Assembly (NCBI GenBank): GCA_050250875.1
Contig: JBFWNV010000004.1
Span: forward strand, 124,001 to 188,000
From: CAWAYR01 sp050250875
GTDB taxonomy: Bacteria > Acidobacteriota > Vicinamibacteria > Vicinamibacterales > UBA2999
Reading direction: 5' to 3'
DNA: 64,000 nucleotides
The position numbers were made by a program, and so were the translations under genes. Below are positions 50,875 through 60,609 of this stretch, piece after piece. How positions within the stretch are numbered: position 1 is the first letter of the stretch; the number at the start of each line of letters is the position of its first letter. Under the pieces are notes generated by a model. The model was not told the DNA's origin and searched no databases. It was given only the letters and a program-made list of their open reading frames with translations.

Positions 50875-51687
50875 CTAGGCCGACGCCTCCAGTGCCGTCG
50901 GCGGCACGTAGCCGAGCCGGACCGAGATCTGGCCGGCAAGATTCCACACCCCGCGATGGCCGTCGGCGGCCAGCGGGCGTTCGTCCACGCCGTGGGCGAA
51001 GACCCCGACCCGGCCCACCTCCTGCGTGGTGTAGTCACGAATCGGCGCGCACGTGCACACCAGCCGCTGCGCGCCGATCGGCAGGTCGCCCGGCGGCCCC
51101 AGCCGCAGCATCGCCGCCGGCGCCTCCGGACGGGCGAGATCGCCGGCCGTCGTCAGCTTCAGGCAGCTGAGCCGGCGGGGCGTCGCCTGCGGGGCGTCGA
51201 AGTAGAGCGCACAGTGCGCCGGCATCTCGCGGCCGAACACGGTGCGCATCGCCACGTCGTCGGGCCCCGCCGGCCAGACGTAGCTGACGTCGCCGGTGGA
51301 CGGAATCGCCAGGAACGTACGATGGCCGCTGCGCAGGACGAACTCGCGGATCAGCGGATAGGCGTGCAGCCGAAGTTCTGAGCCCCCCAGCGCCTTGAAG
51401 CTGAGGTCGAGCATCTTGAGGGTGAGGCTGTAGCGGGCGGTGTCCTCGTCCTGCCGCACGTAACCGCGGCGCTTGAGCACCGCCAGCAGGCGGTGGGCGC
51501 TCGACACCGGCAGCCGCAGGGTGCGGGCGACGTCCGAGACGCTGAGCCCCCGCGGCGTGCGGCTGAGGACTTCGCACACGTCCAGCGCTTTGTCGGTAGA
51601 CGTGGTCCGCGCAACGCGTCCGATGGCCTGCTGAGCTTCCACTATTCGGAAAGGTGTTTCGAAATTGAGAAGTCCAACGATATCCAC
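50875..51687 (-). CDS. IclR family transcriptional regulator
   Basis: 270 aa from a GTG at 51687; a GTG at 51642 is a credible alternative because the IclR domain starts only at STDKALDVCEVLSRTPRGLSVSDVARTLRLPVSSAHRLLAVLKRRGYVRQDEDTARYSLTLKML, a winged helix. The C-terminal effector domain contains REFVLRSGHRTFLAIPSTGDVSYVWP and RLVCTCAPIRDYTTQEVGRVGVFAHG. The family represses or activates catabolic genes in response to aromatic or small organic acids. The adjacent kinase and ferredoxin genes are not obvious targets. Confidence 0.88.
   Translation of the reverse strand: MDIVGLLNFETPFRIVEAQQAIGRVARTTSTDKALDVCEVLSRTPRGLSVSDVARTLRLPVSSAHRLLAVLKRRGYVRQDEDTARYSLTLKMLDLSFKALGGSELRLHAYPLIREFVLRSGHRTFLAIPSTGDVSYVWPAGPDDVAMRTVFGREMPAHCALYFDAPQATPRRLSCLKLTTAGDLARPEAPAAMLRLGPPGDLPIGAQRLVCTCAPIRDYTTQEVGRVGVFAHGVDERPLAADGHRGVWNLAGQISVRLGYVPPTALEASA
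51645..51664. promoter_or_regulatory. Candidate IclR operator
   Basis: ATTCGGAAA and TTTCGAAA flank a GGTG spacer, forming an imperfect palindrome around the likely IclR start region. It could mediate autoregulation. Low confidence because no consensus was computed. Confidence 0.3.
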
Positions 51688-51763
51688 GGATTGCGGGAAC
51701 CGTCAAGCTCCGTCGCCGGGATTTGACTCCGCCAACCGCCGTTCGTACGATGATGCGTTCCCC

Positions 51764-53962
51764 GTGTCGAACCTGTCTGGTCAGCTACTCGGACACTACA
51801 AGGTCCTCGAGCCTCTGGGGGCCGGTGGCATGGGCGTGGTGTACCGCGCCCAGGACACCGTGCTGGGGCGGATGGTGGCCCTCAAGGTGCTGCCGACCAC
51901 GGCGTCGTCCGACCCGGAAGCGGGCAATCGCTTCCGGCGGGAAGCCCGCACCGCGTCGAGCCTGAACCACCCGAACATCTGTACGATTTACGGCTTCGAC
52001 GAACAGGAGGGCCGCTGCTACCTGGCGATGGAGCTGCTCGAGGGCGAAACCCTCGACCGCCGCCTCGTGCAGGGCCCGCTCGACCAGCGTGCGCTCATCG
52101 ACATCGCCAGTCAGGTCGCCGACGCTCTCGATGCCGCGCACAGCGAAGGCATCCTGCACCGCGACATCAAGCCGGCGAACATCTTCCTGACCAAGCGCGG
52201 CCAGGCGAAGGTGCTCGACTTCGGCCTCGCCAAGCTGACCGCCGGCCGGCACGGCGGCGGCGTCGACGCCTCCACCACGGTCGAACCGTCGCAGTTCACC
52301 AGCGTGGTCGGCACCACGGTGGGCACGGTGGCCTACATGTCGCCCGAGCAGGCGCGCGCCGAGGCCCTCGATTCGCGTACCGATCTGTTCTCGTTCGGGG
52401 TCGTCCTCTACGAAATGGCCACCGGCCGGGTGACCTTCCCGGGCAACACCACGGCGGTCATCTTCGACGGCATCCTCAATCGCGAGCCGACCCCGGCCTC
52501 GGCCTTCAATCGCGACGTCTCGCCGGAACTCGATCGAATCATCGCCAAGGCGCTGGAGAAGGATCGCGCGCTGCGCTACCAGACGGCCGCCGACCTTCGG
52601 GTCGATCTGCAGCGCCTGCACCGCGACTCGAGCACCCGCCGGGTGTCGTCGGCCGCCGTCAGCGGTGCAACCGCCGCCGCGTCTTCGCGGGCCTCGGATC
52701 CGACCGTCGCGCTGCCGCCGCCGCGCAACAGCATGGCGGCGATCGACCCGGCCAGCGCGGTGACGATGGCCGTACCGGCCGCCACCGCCTCGCCGTCCTC
52801 CCGCGACGCCGAGCCGCCGCCGACCATGGTCATCCCCCCGGCCCCGGCCCCGTCGGCCACGCCGTTGCCGGCGGCACCGGCCGCCGCCGCGGCCCCGCCG
52901 CGCCGCTCCTCCAGCGTGATGCTCGCGGCCGTCGGCGCCGTCGCCGCCGCGGTGCTGATCGGCGTGGTCGTGATGCCGCGGCAGCAGACCGCCGACGCGG
53001 TGCCCGCCGAACCGGCGCCGGCCGTCACGCCAGCCGACGCGCCGGCCCCGCCGCCCGATGCCGCCGCGCCCGGTGTGGCGGCGACCACGCCGCCGACCAC
53101 CGCGGCATCGACGGCCGCCACGACGACGACGCCGCCCAAGACGGCGACCGGCGCCGTGCCGCCGCCCGGCAAGGGCGGGCCCGCGACGAAAGGCACGCCC
53201 GGCGCGCCGCCGACGGCTCCGGACGCGGCCCGCGAGGCCGCTACCCGCCTCGACGTCGCGCGGGAGAAGCTGAACAGCAACCTGGTCGATCAAGGCATCG
53301 CCGACCTGCGGGCCATCGTCAGCGACTACCCCGCCACCGCGGTGGCGGCGGACGCGTCGTACCTCGCCGCGCAGACCCTGACGCGGCTCGGCCGCGCCGA
53401 CGACGCGATGGCGGCGCACCTGGAGTTCGCCAACCGCTTCGCCGGCGACCCGCGGTTCGCCGAGAGCCAGGTGACCCTTGGCGAGCTCACGCTGAAGTCG
53501 CGGCAGCCGAACCGCGAGGAGACGGCGCGGGCGATCTTCGGCCGCGCCGCCGCCGCCGCCCCGGGCACGCCGGCGGCGCTGCGCGCGCAGCAGGCCAAGG
53601 CCGGGATCGAGGAGCGGCGGCGGCTGCGCGAGCGCGACCCGTCGATCGGCCGCGAGGTGCCGGCGCAACTGGCGACGCTGCGCACGCTCGCCGATCAGTT
53701 TCCCGACTCGCCGCACGGCATGCTGGCGCTGTATCGCCTCGGCACGTTGTGGGCGGATCTCGATCAGTGGAACCTGGCGGCGCACGCCTATACCGATCTG
53801 GCGACGCGCTATCCGTCGAACCCGCACGACGCGTGGTGGCTGCTCGGCGAACTCTACGAGCGGCGGCTGCGCGACGACGAGCGCGCACGGGCGGCCTACG
53901 CCCAGGTGCCGCAGACGTCGAAGCGGTATCAGGACGCGCAGCGCAAGCTGACCCGCCGCTGA
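51764..53962 (+). CDS. Transmembrane Ser/Thr protein kinase with C-terminal repeat domain
   Basis: 732 aa from a GTG, 12 nt after TACGAT. The kinase domain (residues about 10-275) has YKVLEPLGAGGMGVVYRAQD, the ATP Lys in VALKVLP, HRDIKPANIF (catalytic Asp near residue 134), DFGLAKL and GTVAYMSPEQA, all intact. A long Pro/Ala/Thr-rich linker follows, then one membrane helix (about residues 385-403, VMLAAVGAVAAAVLIGVVVM). The extracytoplasmic part holds YbgF/BamD-like helical repeats (VDQGIADLRAIVSDYPATAVAADASYLAAQTLTRLGRADDAMAAHLEF). Such kinases are abundant in Acidobacteriota. The stimulus is unknown. Confidence 0.92.
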   Translation: MSNLSGQLLGHYKVLEPLGAGGMGVVYRAQDTVLGRMVALKVLPTTASSDPEAGNRFRREARTASSLNHPNICTIYGFDEQEGRCYLAMELLEGETLDRRLVQGPLDQRALIDIASQVADALDAAHSEGILHRDIKPANIFLTKRGQAKVLDFGLAKLTAGRHGGGVDASTTVEPSQFTSVVGTTVGTVAYMSPEQARAEALDSRTDLFSFGVVLYEMATGRVTFPGNTTAVIFDGILNREPTPASAFNRDVSPELDRIIAKALEKDRALRYQTAADLRVDLQRLHRDSSTRRVSSAAVSGATAAASSRASDPTVALPPPRNSMAAIDPASAVTMAVPAATASPSSRDAEPPPTMVIPPAPAPSATPLPAAPAAAAAPPRRSSSVMLAAVGAVAAAVLIGVVVMPRQQTADAVPAEPAPAVTPADAPAPPPDAAAPGVAATTPPTTAASTAATTTTPPKTATGAVPPPGKGGPATKGTPGAPPTAPDAAREAATRLDVAREKLNSNLVDQGIADLRAIVSDYPATAVAADASYLAAQTLTRLGRADDAMAAHLEFANRFAGDPRFAESQVTLGELTLKSRQPNREETARAIFGRAAAAAPGTPAALRAQQAKAGIEERRRLRERDPSIGREVPAQLATLRTLADQFPDSPHGMLALYRLGTLWADLDQWNLAAHAYTDLATRYPSNPHDAWWLLGELYERRLRDDERARAAYAQVPQTSKRYQDAQRKLTRR

Positions 53963-53980
53963 GCGCCGCGGCATCCGCGG

Positions 53981-54772
53981 CTACGGCCGGCGCGGCGGCG
54001 CCTCGATCCGGATGTCGCCGGTCACGACGTCGAGCGACACCACCGGCTCACCGCGGCCGAGCGTGGTCTCGCCCCAGCGCGGTCCCCACCCGGTCTTGAG
54101 CGTGAGGGGAATCTCCGACCGCACGGTGCCGTTCAGCGCCAGCGCCATGATCCGCGCGTCGGCCGGCCGCTCGGCGAAGACCAGACGCAGATCGCCGTTG
54201 AAGGTCCGGGCCCGGACGAGTCCGTCCGGGTCGAGGCGGACCTGCCGCAGATCGATGTCGCCGATGCCGGCCTCGAGGCGCAGGACGCCGCGCACCCTCG
54301 TGGCCACGATCGGCCCGCGCCGGACGTCGGCGGCGACCGCGCCGGCGAAGTCGCTGACCTCGAGGCGCCCCTCGGCGATGCGCAACGCGTCGATGCGGGC
54401 GGTGCGCGGCACCTCGAGGTCCACCGTCGCCCGCAGCCGCGGATCGGTGCCGGACTGACGGATCCGCACCCGGCGGCGGGTGGCATCGCCGTCGATCTCG
54501 ACCGGAAACCGCGCCAGGTCGGCGGCCGACGGCGCGGTACGCACGATCTCGACGGCGACGTCGTCGCGCGCCGCGCCGACGACGCGGACGTCGCCGATCG
54601 ACACGTCGACCTCGAGTGTGGTGCCGGCCGCGAGCGGCACGGCCTGGCGCAGACGGTCGGTGACGTCGGCGCTCGCGCCGGCGCCGAGCCGGAAGGCGAC
54701 CAGCAGGAGCGCGGCGCACACCGCGCGTCCGCGCCGCTGCGCCGCCGGGGCCGCGTCGTCGGATCGGCGCAT
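53981..54772 (-). CDS. Secreted DUF4097-like beta-solenoid protein
   Basis: 263 aa. A signal segment (AVCAALLLVAFRLGAGASA) leads to short repeating strands (LEVDVSIGDVRVVGAARDDVAVEIVRTAPS, VSDFAGAVAADVRRGPIVATRVRGVLRLEAGIGDIDLRQVRL, SLDVVTGDIRIEA), the DUF4097 pattern. It is a second, diverged relative of the sigma-linked DUF4097 protein at 21443-22606. It diverges from the barrel protein gene, sharing the symmetric TATAAT element. The role is unknown. Confidence 0.78.
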   Translation of the reverse strand: MRRSDDAAPAAQRRGRAVCAALLLVAFRLGAGASADVTDRLRQAVPLAAGTTLEVDVSIGDVRVVGAARDDVAVEIVRTAPSAADLARFPVEIDGDATRRRVRIRQSGTDPRLRATVDLEVPRTARIDALRIAEGRLEVSDFAGAVAADVRRGPIVATRVRGVLRLEAGIGDIDLRQVRLDPDGLVRARTFNGDLRLVFAERPADARIMALALNGTVRSEIPLTLKTGWGPRWGETTLGRGEPVVSLDVVTGDIRIEAPPRRP

Positions 54773-54780
54773 CAGCGCGG

Positions 54781-54788
54781 ATTATAAT
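54781..54788. promoter_or_regulatory. Palindromic bidirectional -10 element ATTATAAT
   Basis: ATTATAAT is its own reverse complement and contains TATAAT on both strands. On the minus strand it ends 8 nt before the DUF4097 ATG; on the plus strand it precedes the barrel gene. One element likely drives both transcripts. Confidence 0.6.
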
Positions 54789-54819
54789 GGCGTGCGACCC
54801 GCGCCAGGTCGGACTTCCC

Positions 54820-56016
54820 GTGCGCACGCACGTCATCCTCCTGCTGCTCGCGTCGGTCGTGCCCGTCGCGGCGCAGTCGCCCGACGCTCCGGACGCCGCC
54901 GAACCGCGGGTCGCCGTGAGCGGCGAGGTCACCGCCACGATCGGCTCCCACGATCCCGGCTTCTTCAACTACGCCAGCTACGACTACAGCCCGCTGCGCA
55001 ACGTTCGCGTCGTCCTCAATTCGTCGCTGCGGGTGACGCGGCACCTCGAGGTCCTGGCGCAGCTCCGCACCGACGGGCTGTCGCACGCCCAGCTGCCGGC
55101 GCTCTACCTGCGCGTGCGGCCGTGGGCGGCGCGCGACGTGGATCTGCAGGTCGGCCGGGTGCCGCCCACCTTCGGCCTGTTCGGCGCGGCCGGCTACGGC
55201 GCCGACAACCCGCTGGTCAGCCGGCCGCTCGCGTATGGCTATCTGACCTCGCTGCGCCGCGACGCTCTGCCCGGCACGGTGGCCGACCTGCTGCAGATGC
55301 GCGGCCGCGGCTGGCTCTCCCAGTTCCCCGTCGGCAACACCGCGCCGGACCGTGGTCTGCCGCTCATCGACGCCGAGCACTGGGACACCGGCGTTCAGGG
55401 CCGGGTGCGGGCCGGCATCGTCGAGTGGATCGCGGCAATCACCGCCGGCTCACTGGCCAGCCCCCGGGTCAGCGACGACAACGACGGCCGTTCGCTGCAG
55501 ACCCGCGTCGTGCTGCGGCCGCATCCGGCCGTCACCATCGGCGGGTCGGCGGCGCGTGGCGCCTACCTGTCACGTCACCTCGGTGACACGCTGCCGGCGG
55601 GCCGCGCCGTCGAGAGCTTCCAGCAGCGCGCCGCCGGCCTCGACCTGGCGCTGGCGGCGGGCCGCTGGGAACTGCGCGGCGAGGCGATTCGGGCATGGTG
55701 GGCGCTGCCGGCGGCCGGCGATCCGCGCCTGGCGCCGGCGCTGACCGCCACCGCCCTCTGGGGCGAAGGACGCTGGCGCGTCTGGCCCGGGCTCGACCTC
55801 ACGACGCGCGCGGAGCGGCTCGCCTTCGGCGACGTCGAGGGGGCAGCCGGCCCGACGCCCTGGGAGGCGGCGGTGACCCGCGTCGAGGGCGGCGTCGTCC
55901 TCGCGGTCCACCGTCACGTGCGGCTCAAGACGGCGTGGCAGCGCAACTGGCGGCCGCAGGGCGGCCGCGTGCGCCATGACAGCCTCGTGGCCGGGCAGAT
56001 CGCGGTGTGGTTCTGA
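54820..56016 (+). CDS. Secreted beta-barrel (porin-like) protein
   Basis: 398 aa from the GTG at 54820. An ATG at 54787 is rejected because it is part of the TATAAT element. A signal peptide (RTHVILLLLASVVPVAAQ) is followed by alternating strands (VAVSGEVTATIGSHDPGFFNY, VRNVRVVLNSSLRVTRHLEVLAQLRTD, RPWAARDVDLQVGRVPPTFGLFG) and the C-terminal QIAVWF with terminal Phe. This is an outer-membrane barrel, perhaps 16 strands. It is coupled by TGATG to a blue-copper protein, so a role in passing a copper protein's substrate or electrons is possible but unproven. Confidence 0.78.
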   Translation: MRTHVILLLLASVVPVAAQSPDAPDAAEPRVAVSGEVTATIGSHDPGFFNYASYDYSPLRNVRVVLNSSLRVTRHLEVLAQLRTDGLSHAQLPALYLRVRPWAARDVDLQVGRVPPTFGLFGAAGYGADNPLVSRPLAYGYLTSLRRDALPGTVADLLQMRGRGWLSQFPVGNTAPDRGLPLIDAEHWDTGVQGRVRAGIVEWIAAITAGSLASPRVSDDNDGRSLQTRVVLRPHPAVTIGGSAARGAYLSRHLGDTLPAGRAVESFQQRAAGLDLALAAGRWELRGEAIRAWWALPAAGDPRLAPALTATALWGEGRWRVWPGLDLTTRAERLAFGDVEGAAGPTPWEAAVTRVEGGVVLAVHRHVRLKTAWQRNWRPQGGRVRHDSLVAGQIAVWF

Positions 56017-56705
56017 TGGGGCACGTCCGCGCCGCCGCCGCGCTGCTCGGCCTCGGCCTCACGCTGGCCATCGCCGCCGCGCCGGCCGCGGCCCGGCGCG
56101 GGCAACCCGCTGCCACCGGGGCGATCCGCGGCCGCCTCGACATCCGGCGCATCGCGACACCGCCCCAGCCCCGCCCCGCGGTCGGCGACCACGGCGGCCG
56201 CACCGGCCGCGCCACCGCCGACGTGCGCCGCGGCCTCGTCTATCTCGACACCGCCCCGCGCGGCGCCTTCGACGAACCGGAGCCGGGCCGCGCGGTGATG
56301 GACCAGCGCGACGAGACGTTCGTGCCGCGACTGCTCGCCGTCACCACCGGCACCGTCGTCGACTTTCCGAACAGCGACCGCACCTACCACAACGTCTTCT
56401 CGCTGTCGCGGGCGCGCCGGTTCGATCTGGGCCGCTACGCGAGCGGCCGCTCCAAGGCGGTGCGCTTCGACCGGCCGGGCGTGGTCCGGGTGTTCTGCGA
56501 CATCCACTCGCACATGAGCGCGTTCGTCGTCGTCTTCAACCACCCGTTCTTCCGCGTCACCGATCCCGACGGCCGCTACCGCCTCGACAACGTGCCGCCG
56601 GGCGCGTACACGGTGGTCGGGTGGTACGAAGGCGAAGCCCGCGTCCAGCGCAGCGTCACCGTGGCGCCCGGCGCGATCGCCGAGCTCGACCTGGAGGTGC
56701 CGTGA
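56016..56705 (+). CDS. Exported type-1 copper (plastocyanin/MauL-like) protein
   Basis: 229 aa. A signal peptide (AALLGLGLTLAIAAAPAAA) precedes a cupredoxin with a complete copper site: His125 (RTYHNVFS), Cys161, His164 and Met167 (CDIHSHM). The FVPRLLAVTTGTVVDFPNSD start is like the methylamine-utilisation MauL-type proteins. The C-terminal 50 residues are a carboxypeptidase-regulatory-like beta-sandwich (FRVTDPDGRYRLDNVPPGAYTVVGWYEGEARVQ). It lies between the barrel gene and the histidine kinase, all with overlapping ends, so it is probably the periplasmic partner of that sensor. Confidence 0.85.
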   Translation: MGHVRAAAALLGLGLTLAIAAAPAAARRGQPAATGAIRGRLDIRRIATPPQPRPAVGDHGGRTGRATADVRRGLVYLDTAPRGAFDEPEPGRAVMDQRDETFVPRLLAVTTGTVVDFPNSDRTYHNVFSLSRARRFDLGRYASGRSKAVRFDRPGVVRVFCDIHSHMSAFVVVFNHPFFRVTDPDGRYRLDNVPPGAYTVVGWYEGEARVQRSVTVAPGAIAELDLEVP

Positions 56706-58473
56706 TCCCCGGGTTCGCGTCGCTGCGGACGCGCATCTTCGTCGCCAGCACCCTGCTCGCCACGGCGTCGATCGGCGCGGCCGTCTACTTCGTGAGCGTG
56801 CGCCTCACCGCCCAGGCCGAGGCCGAACTGCAGCGCGATCTGGTCGAGGCGGCCGGCCTCGTCGATCAGCAGAGCGCGTCGCTGTTCGACAGCTTCACCC
56901 GCACAGCCACGCTCATCGCCGACCTGCCGAAGTTCAAGGCGGCGGTCGAGACCCGCGACGGTCCGACCATCGAGCCGATCGCCCGCGACTACCTGGTGCA
57001 GGCCGGCGCCGACGTGGTGGTGGTGGCCGATCGCGACGGCAGGCGGCTCGCCGCCGTCACCTCGCCGGCGCGGCCGGCCAGCCTTCCCGATCCGCCGGGC
57101 CCGGCCGGGACGGCCGCCACCCGGCCGGGCACCGCCTTCTGGCCGCACCCGAGCGGCGTGCTGCAGGTCGTCTCGGTGCCCGTCACCATCGACCTCGAGC
57201 GTCCGGAGCTGCTCGGCACGCTGACGATGGGCTATCTCCTCGACGCCGAACGCGCCTCCGCCCTCAAGGCGCTGACCGGGGCCGACGTCGCCTTCGCGTA
57301 CGACGGCACGGTGCGCGCATCGTCGTTCCGGGAGGCCATCGGCCCGGCGCTCGCGCCCTGGATCCACGACGACCACCACATCCAGTCGCTGGCCCTCGCC
57401 GACGGCGACTACTCGGCGCTGGTCCGCCCGCTCGCCGGCGCCGCCGCCCGCGCCGGCACCGCCGGCGACCCGCCCCGGGCGGTGGTGCTGCGCTCGCGGA
57501 CGGCGCGCATGCAGACCCTCGGCGCGATCCGCACCGCCCTCGCCGGCATCGCGCTGGCCACCGTCGCCCTCGCGGCGGTGCTGAGCTATGCCATCGCCCG
57601 GACGGTGACCAAGCCGCTGGCCAGCCTCACCGCGCACATGCGCGAAGTGGCGGCGACCGGTGACCTGACGCGCAAGGTGGCGCTGCCGCCCGGCGCCTGG
57701 AACGACGAGGACGCCACGGTGATGGCCGCGACCTTCAACGCGCTGACCGAATCCGTCGCGGCGTCGCAGCGCGACGCCGCGCAGCGCGAGCGGCTGTCGG
57801 CGCTCGGCCGCCTCTCGACGGTGATCGCGCACGAGATCCGCAATCCGCTGATGATCATCAAGGGCGCGCTGCGTCCGCTGCTGCGCGCCGACGGCAGCGC
57901 CGCCGATCGCCGCGACGCCGCCCACGACATCAACGGCGAGGTCGACCGCCTGAACCGCGTGGTCAACGAGGTGCTCGACTTCGCCCGGCCGATCCGCTTC
58001 GACCTGGCCGGCGCCGATCCCAACGAGATCTGCCGCTCGGCCCGCGACGCCGTCGTCGCCGCGGCGCCGACCCCCGACGTCGTCCTGGCACTCGATCCCG
58101 CCTGTCCGGCGATCGTCACCGACGCCGAGCGGGTGCGGACGGTGCTGGTCAACCTGCTCACCAACGCCCGCGCCGCGGTCGCCGACGTCACCCCGGGCGA
58201 CGTCGCGCTGGTCGAGCTCGCCAGCGCGCCGCTGGGTGACGGCGGTGTCGCCCTGGTCGTCCGCGATCGCGGCATCGGCATCCCCGCCGACGACCTCGGC
58301 CGGGTCTTCGATCCATACTTCACCACGCGGCGCACCGGCAGCGGCCTCGGCCTGGCCATCGCCAAGAACGTCGTCGACGGCCTGGGCGGCACCATCACCG
58401 CGGTCAGCGCCGTCGGTGCCGGCACCGAGATGCGGGTGACGCTGCCGGCCACCGCCGCGCGCGATCGACGACC

Positions 58474-58477
<4 letters not shown>
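56702..58477 (+). CDS. Sensor histidine kinase with periplasmic sensor and HAMP
   Basis: 591 aa from a GTG overlapping the cupredoxin stop (GTGA). Two membrane helices (about residues 10-30 and 270-290) enclose a roughly 240-residue periplasmic sensor. HAMP (YAIARTVTKPLASLTAHMREVAATGDLTRKV) follows, then the HisKA box VIAHEIRNPLMIIKG (His377) and the HATPase boxes LLTNARAAV, VRDRGIGIP and FDPYFTTRRTGSGLGLAIAKNVVDGLGG. The cognate regulator is the next gene. The sensor faces the periplasm where the copper protein is exported. Confidence 0.92.
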
Positions 58478-59838
<1,361 letters not shown>

Positions 59839-59840
59839 CC

Positions 59841-59858
59841 GGGCCGAGCCTCCGGCCC
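59841..59858 (+). terminator. Hairpin after the response regulator gene
   Basis: GGGCCG and CGGCCC are separated by 6 nt, starting 3 nt after the stop. No T tract. Confidence 0.4.
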
Positions 59859-59895
59859 CTGACGGCTCGAGTCGCGCGCTTACGCCGGCGGTAAC

Positions 59896-59916
59896 GGATT
59901 ACGCCGCCCGTAATCC
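59896..59916. promoter_or_regulatory. Palindromic upstream activator site candidate
   Basis: GGATTACG (59896-59903) and CGTAATCC (59909-59916) are perfect arms around 5 nt. A weaker inverted repeat with TTACGCC/GGCGGTAA lies just upstream (59880-59894). The centre is about 80 nt before the -24 element, the right range for an enhancer-binding protein such as the NtrC-type regulator. Confidence 0.6.
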
Positions 59917-59985
59917 ATCCGGTCGAATCGGCCGCCAGACGGGGGGTTTCCGCCCCGAACTCGACCGTTCACGATCCGCGGACGA

Positions 59986-60001
59986 CGGCACTTCGCTTGC
60001 A
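59986..60001 (+). promoter_or_regulatory. Sigma-54 promoter (-24/-12)
   Basis: CGGCACTTCGCTTGCA matches the TGGCAC-N5-TTGCA consensus. GG at 59987-59988 and GC at 59999-60000 are separated by exactly 10 nt, as sigma-54 requires. Transcription would start near 60012, 33 nt before the cupredoxin ATG. Confidence 0.7.
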
Positions 60002-60044
60002 GCACCGGACACGGGTGCCGGGCACGCCCGACACCGTCTCCTCG

Positions 60045-60482
60045 ATGCGAGCTGGAACTCTGATCGCAGCTGTTGCCGTGGCGGGGATGGCGCTCCTCCC
60101 TGAAACGCCGGCGAACGCCGGCGTGGGGAAGGACCCCGCCACGGCATACGCGCCACCGGCGGCGGCCCCTCTCGCCGGGGCGCCGCGCCGCACGGCCCCG
60201 GTCAGGACGATCGAGGTCGTCGCCAGGCGGTTCACGTTCGAGCCGTCGACGATTGCGGTCGCGGTCGGCGATCGCGTGCGCCTGGTCGTCCGGTCGGCCG
60301 ACACGGTGCACGGCGTCGGCATCCGGAAGTTCAAGGTGAAGACCCTGGTCCCGCGCGGCGGAGCCCCGGTGACGATCGAGTTCGTCGCCACCGAGGCGGG
60401 GACATTCCCTCTCGTCTGTTCGGAAGCCTGTGGCGACGGGCATGCCGGGATGCGTGGCTCGCTCGTCGTCGCCGCCCACTGA
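60045..60482 (+). CDS. Secreted CuA-type cupredoxin (COX2-like domain)
   Basis: 145 aa. A signal peptide (GTLIAAVAVAGMALLPETPANA) is followed by a cupredoxin carrying a full binuclear CuA set: His89 (DTVHG), Cys125, Glu127, Cys129, His133 and Met136 (CSEACGDGHAGM). It is like the soluble domain of cytochrome oxidase subunit II but has no transmembrane part and no oxidase genes nearby. It sits directly behind the sigma-54 promoter. A role as an electron carrier or copper-responsive protein is inferred. Confidence 0.88.
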   Translation: MRAGTLIAAVAVAGMALLPETPANAGVGKDPATAYAPPAAAPLAGAPRRTAPVRTIEVVARRFTFEPSTIAVAVGDRVRLVVRSADTVHGVGIRKFKVKTLVPRGGAPVTIEFVATEAGTFPLVCSEACGDGHAGMRGSLVVAAH

Positions 60483-60609
60483 GGGGCCGTCCCGACATGC
60501 GCATCGCCCGCCGCCGGCGGTTGACCTCTGTGTTGACGCCGGCCGGTCCGGTGCCGAAGCTGGAAGGGGCGGCCGACACCGCGCCGCTCACGCCCTGAGG
60601 AGCACACTC

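Noticed and set aside
54787..54819. ATG at 54787 as start of the barrel protein
   Set aside because: This ATG overlaps the TATAAT element and would give a poor signal peptide; GTG at 54820 gives a clean one.
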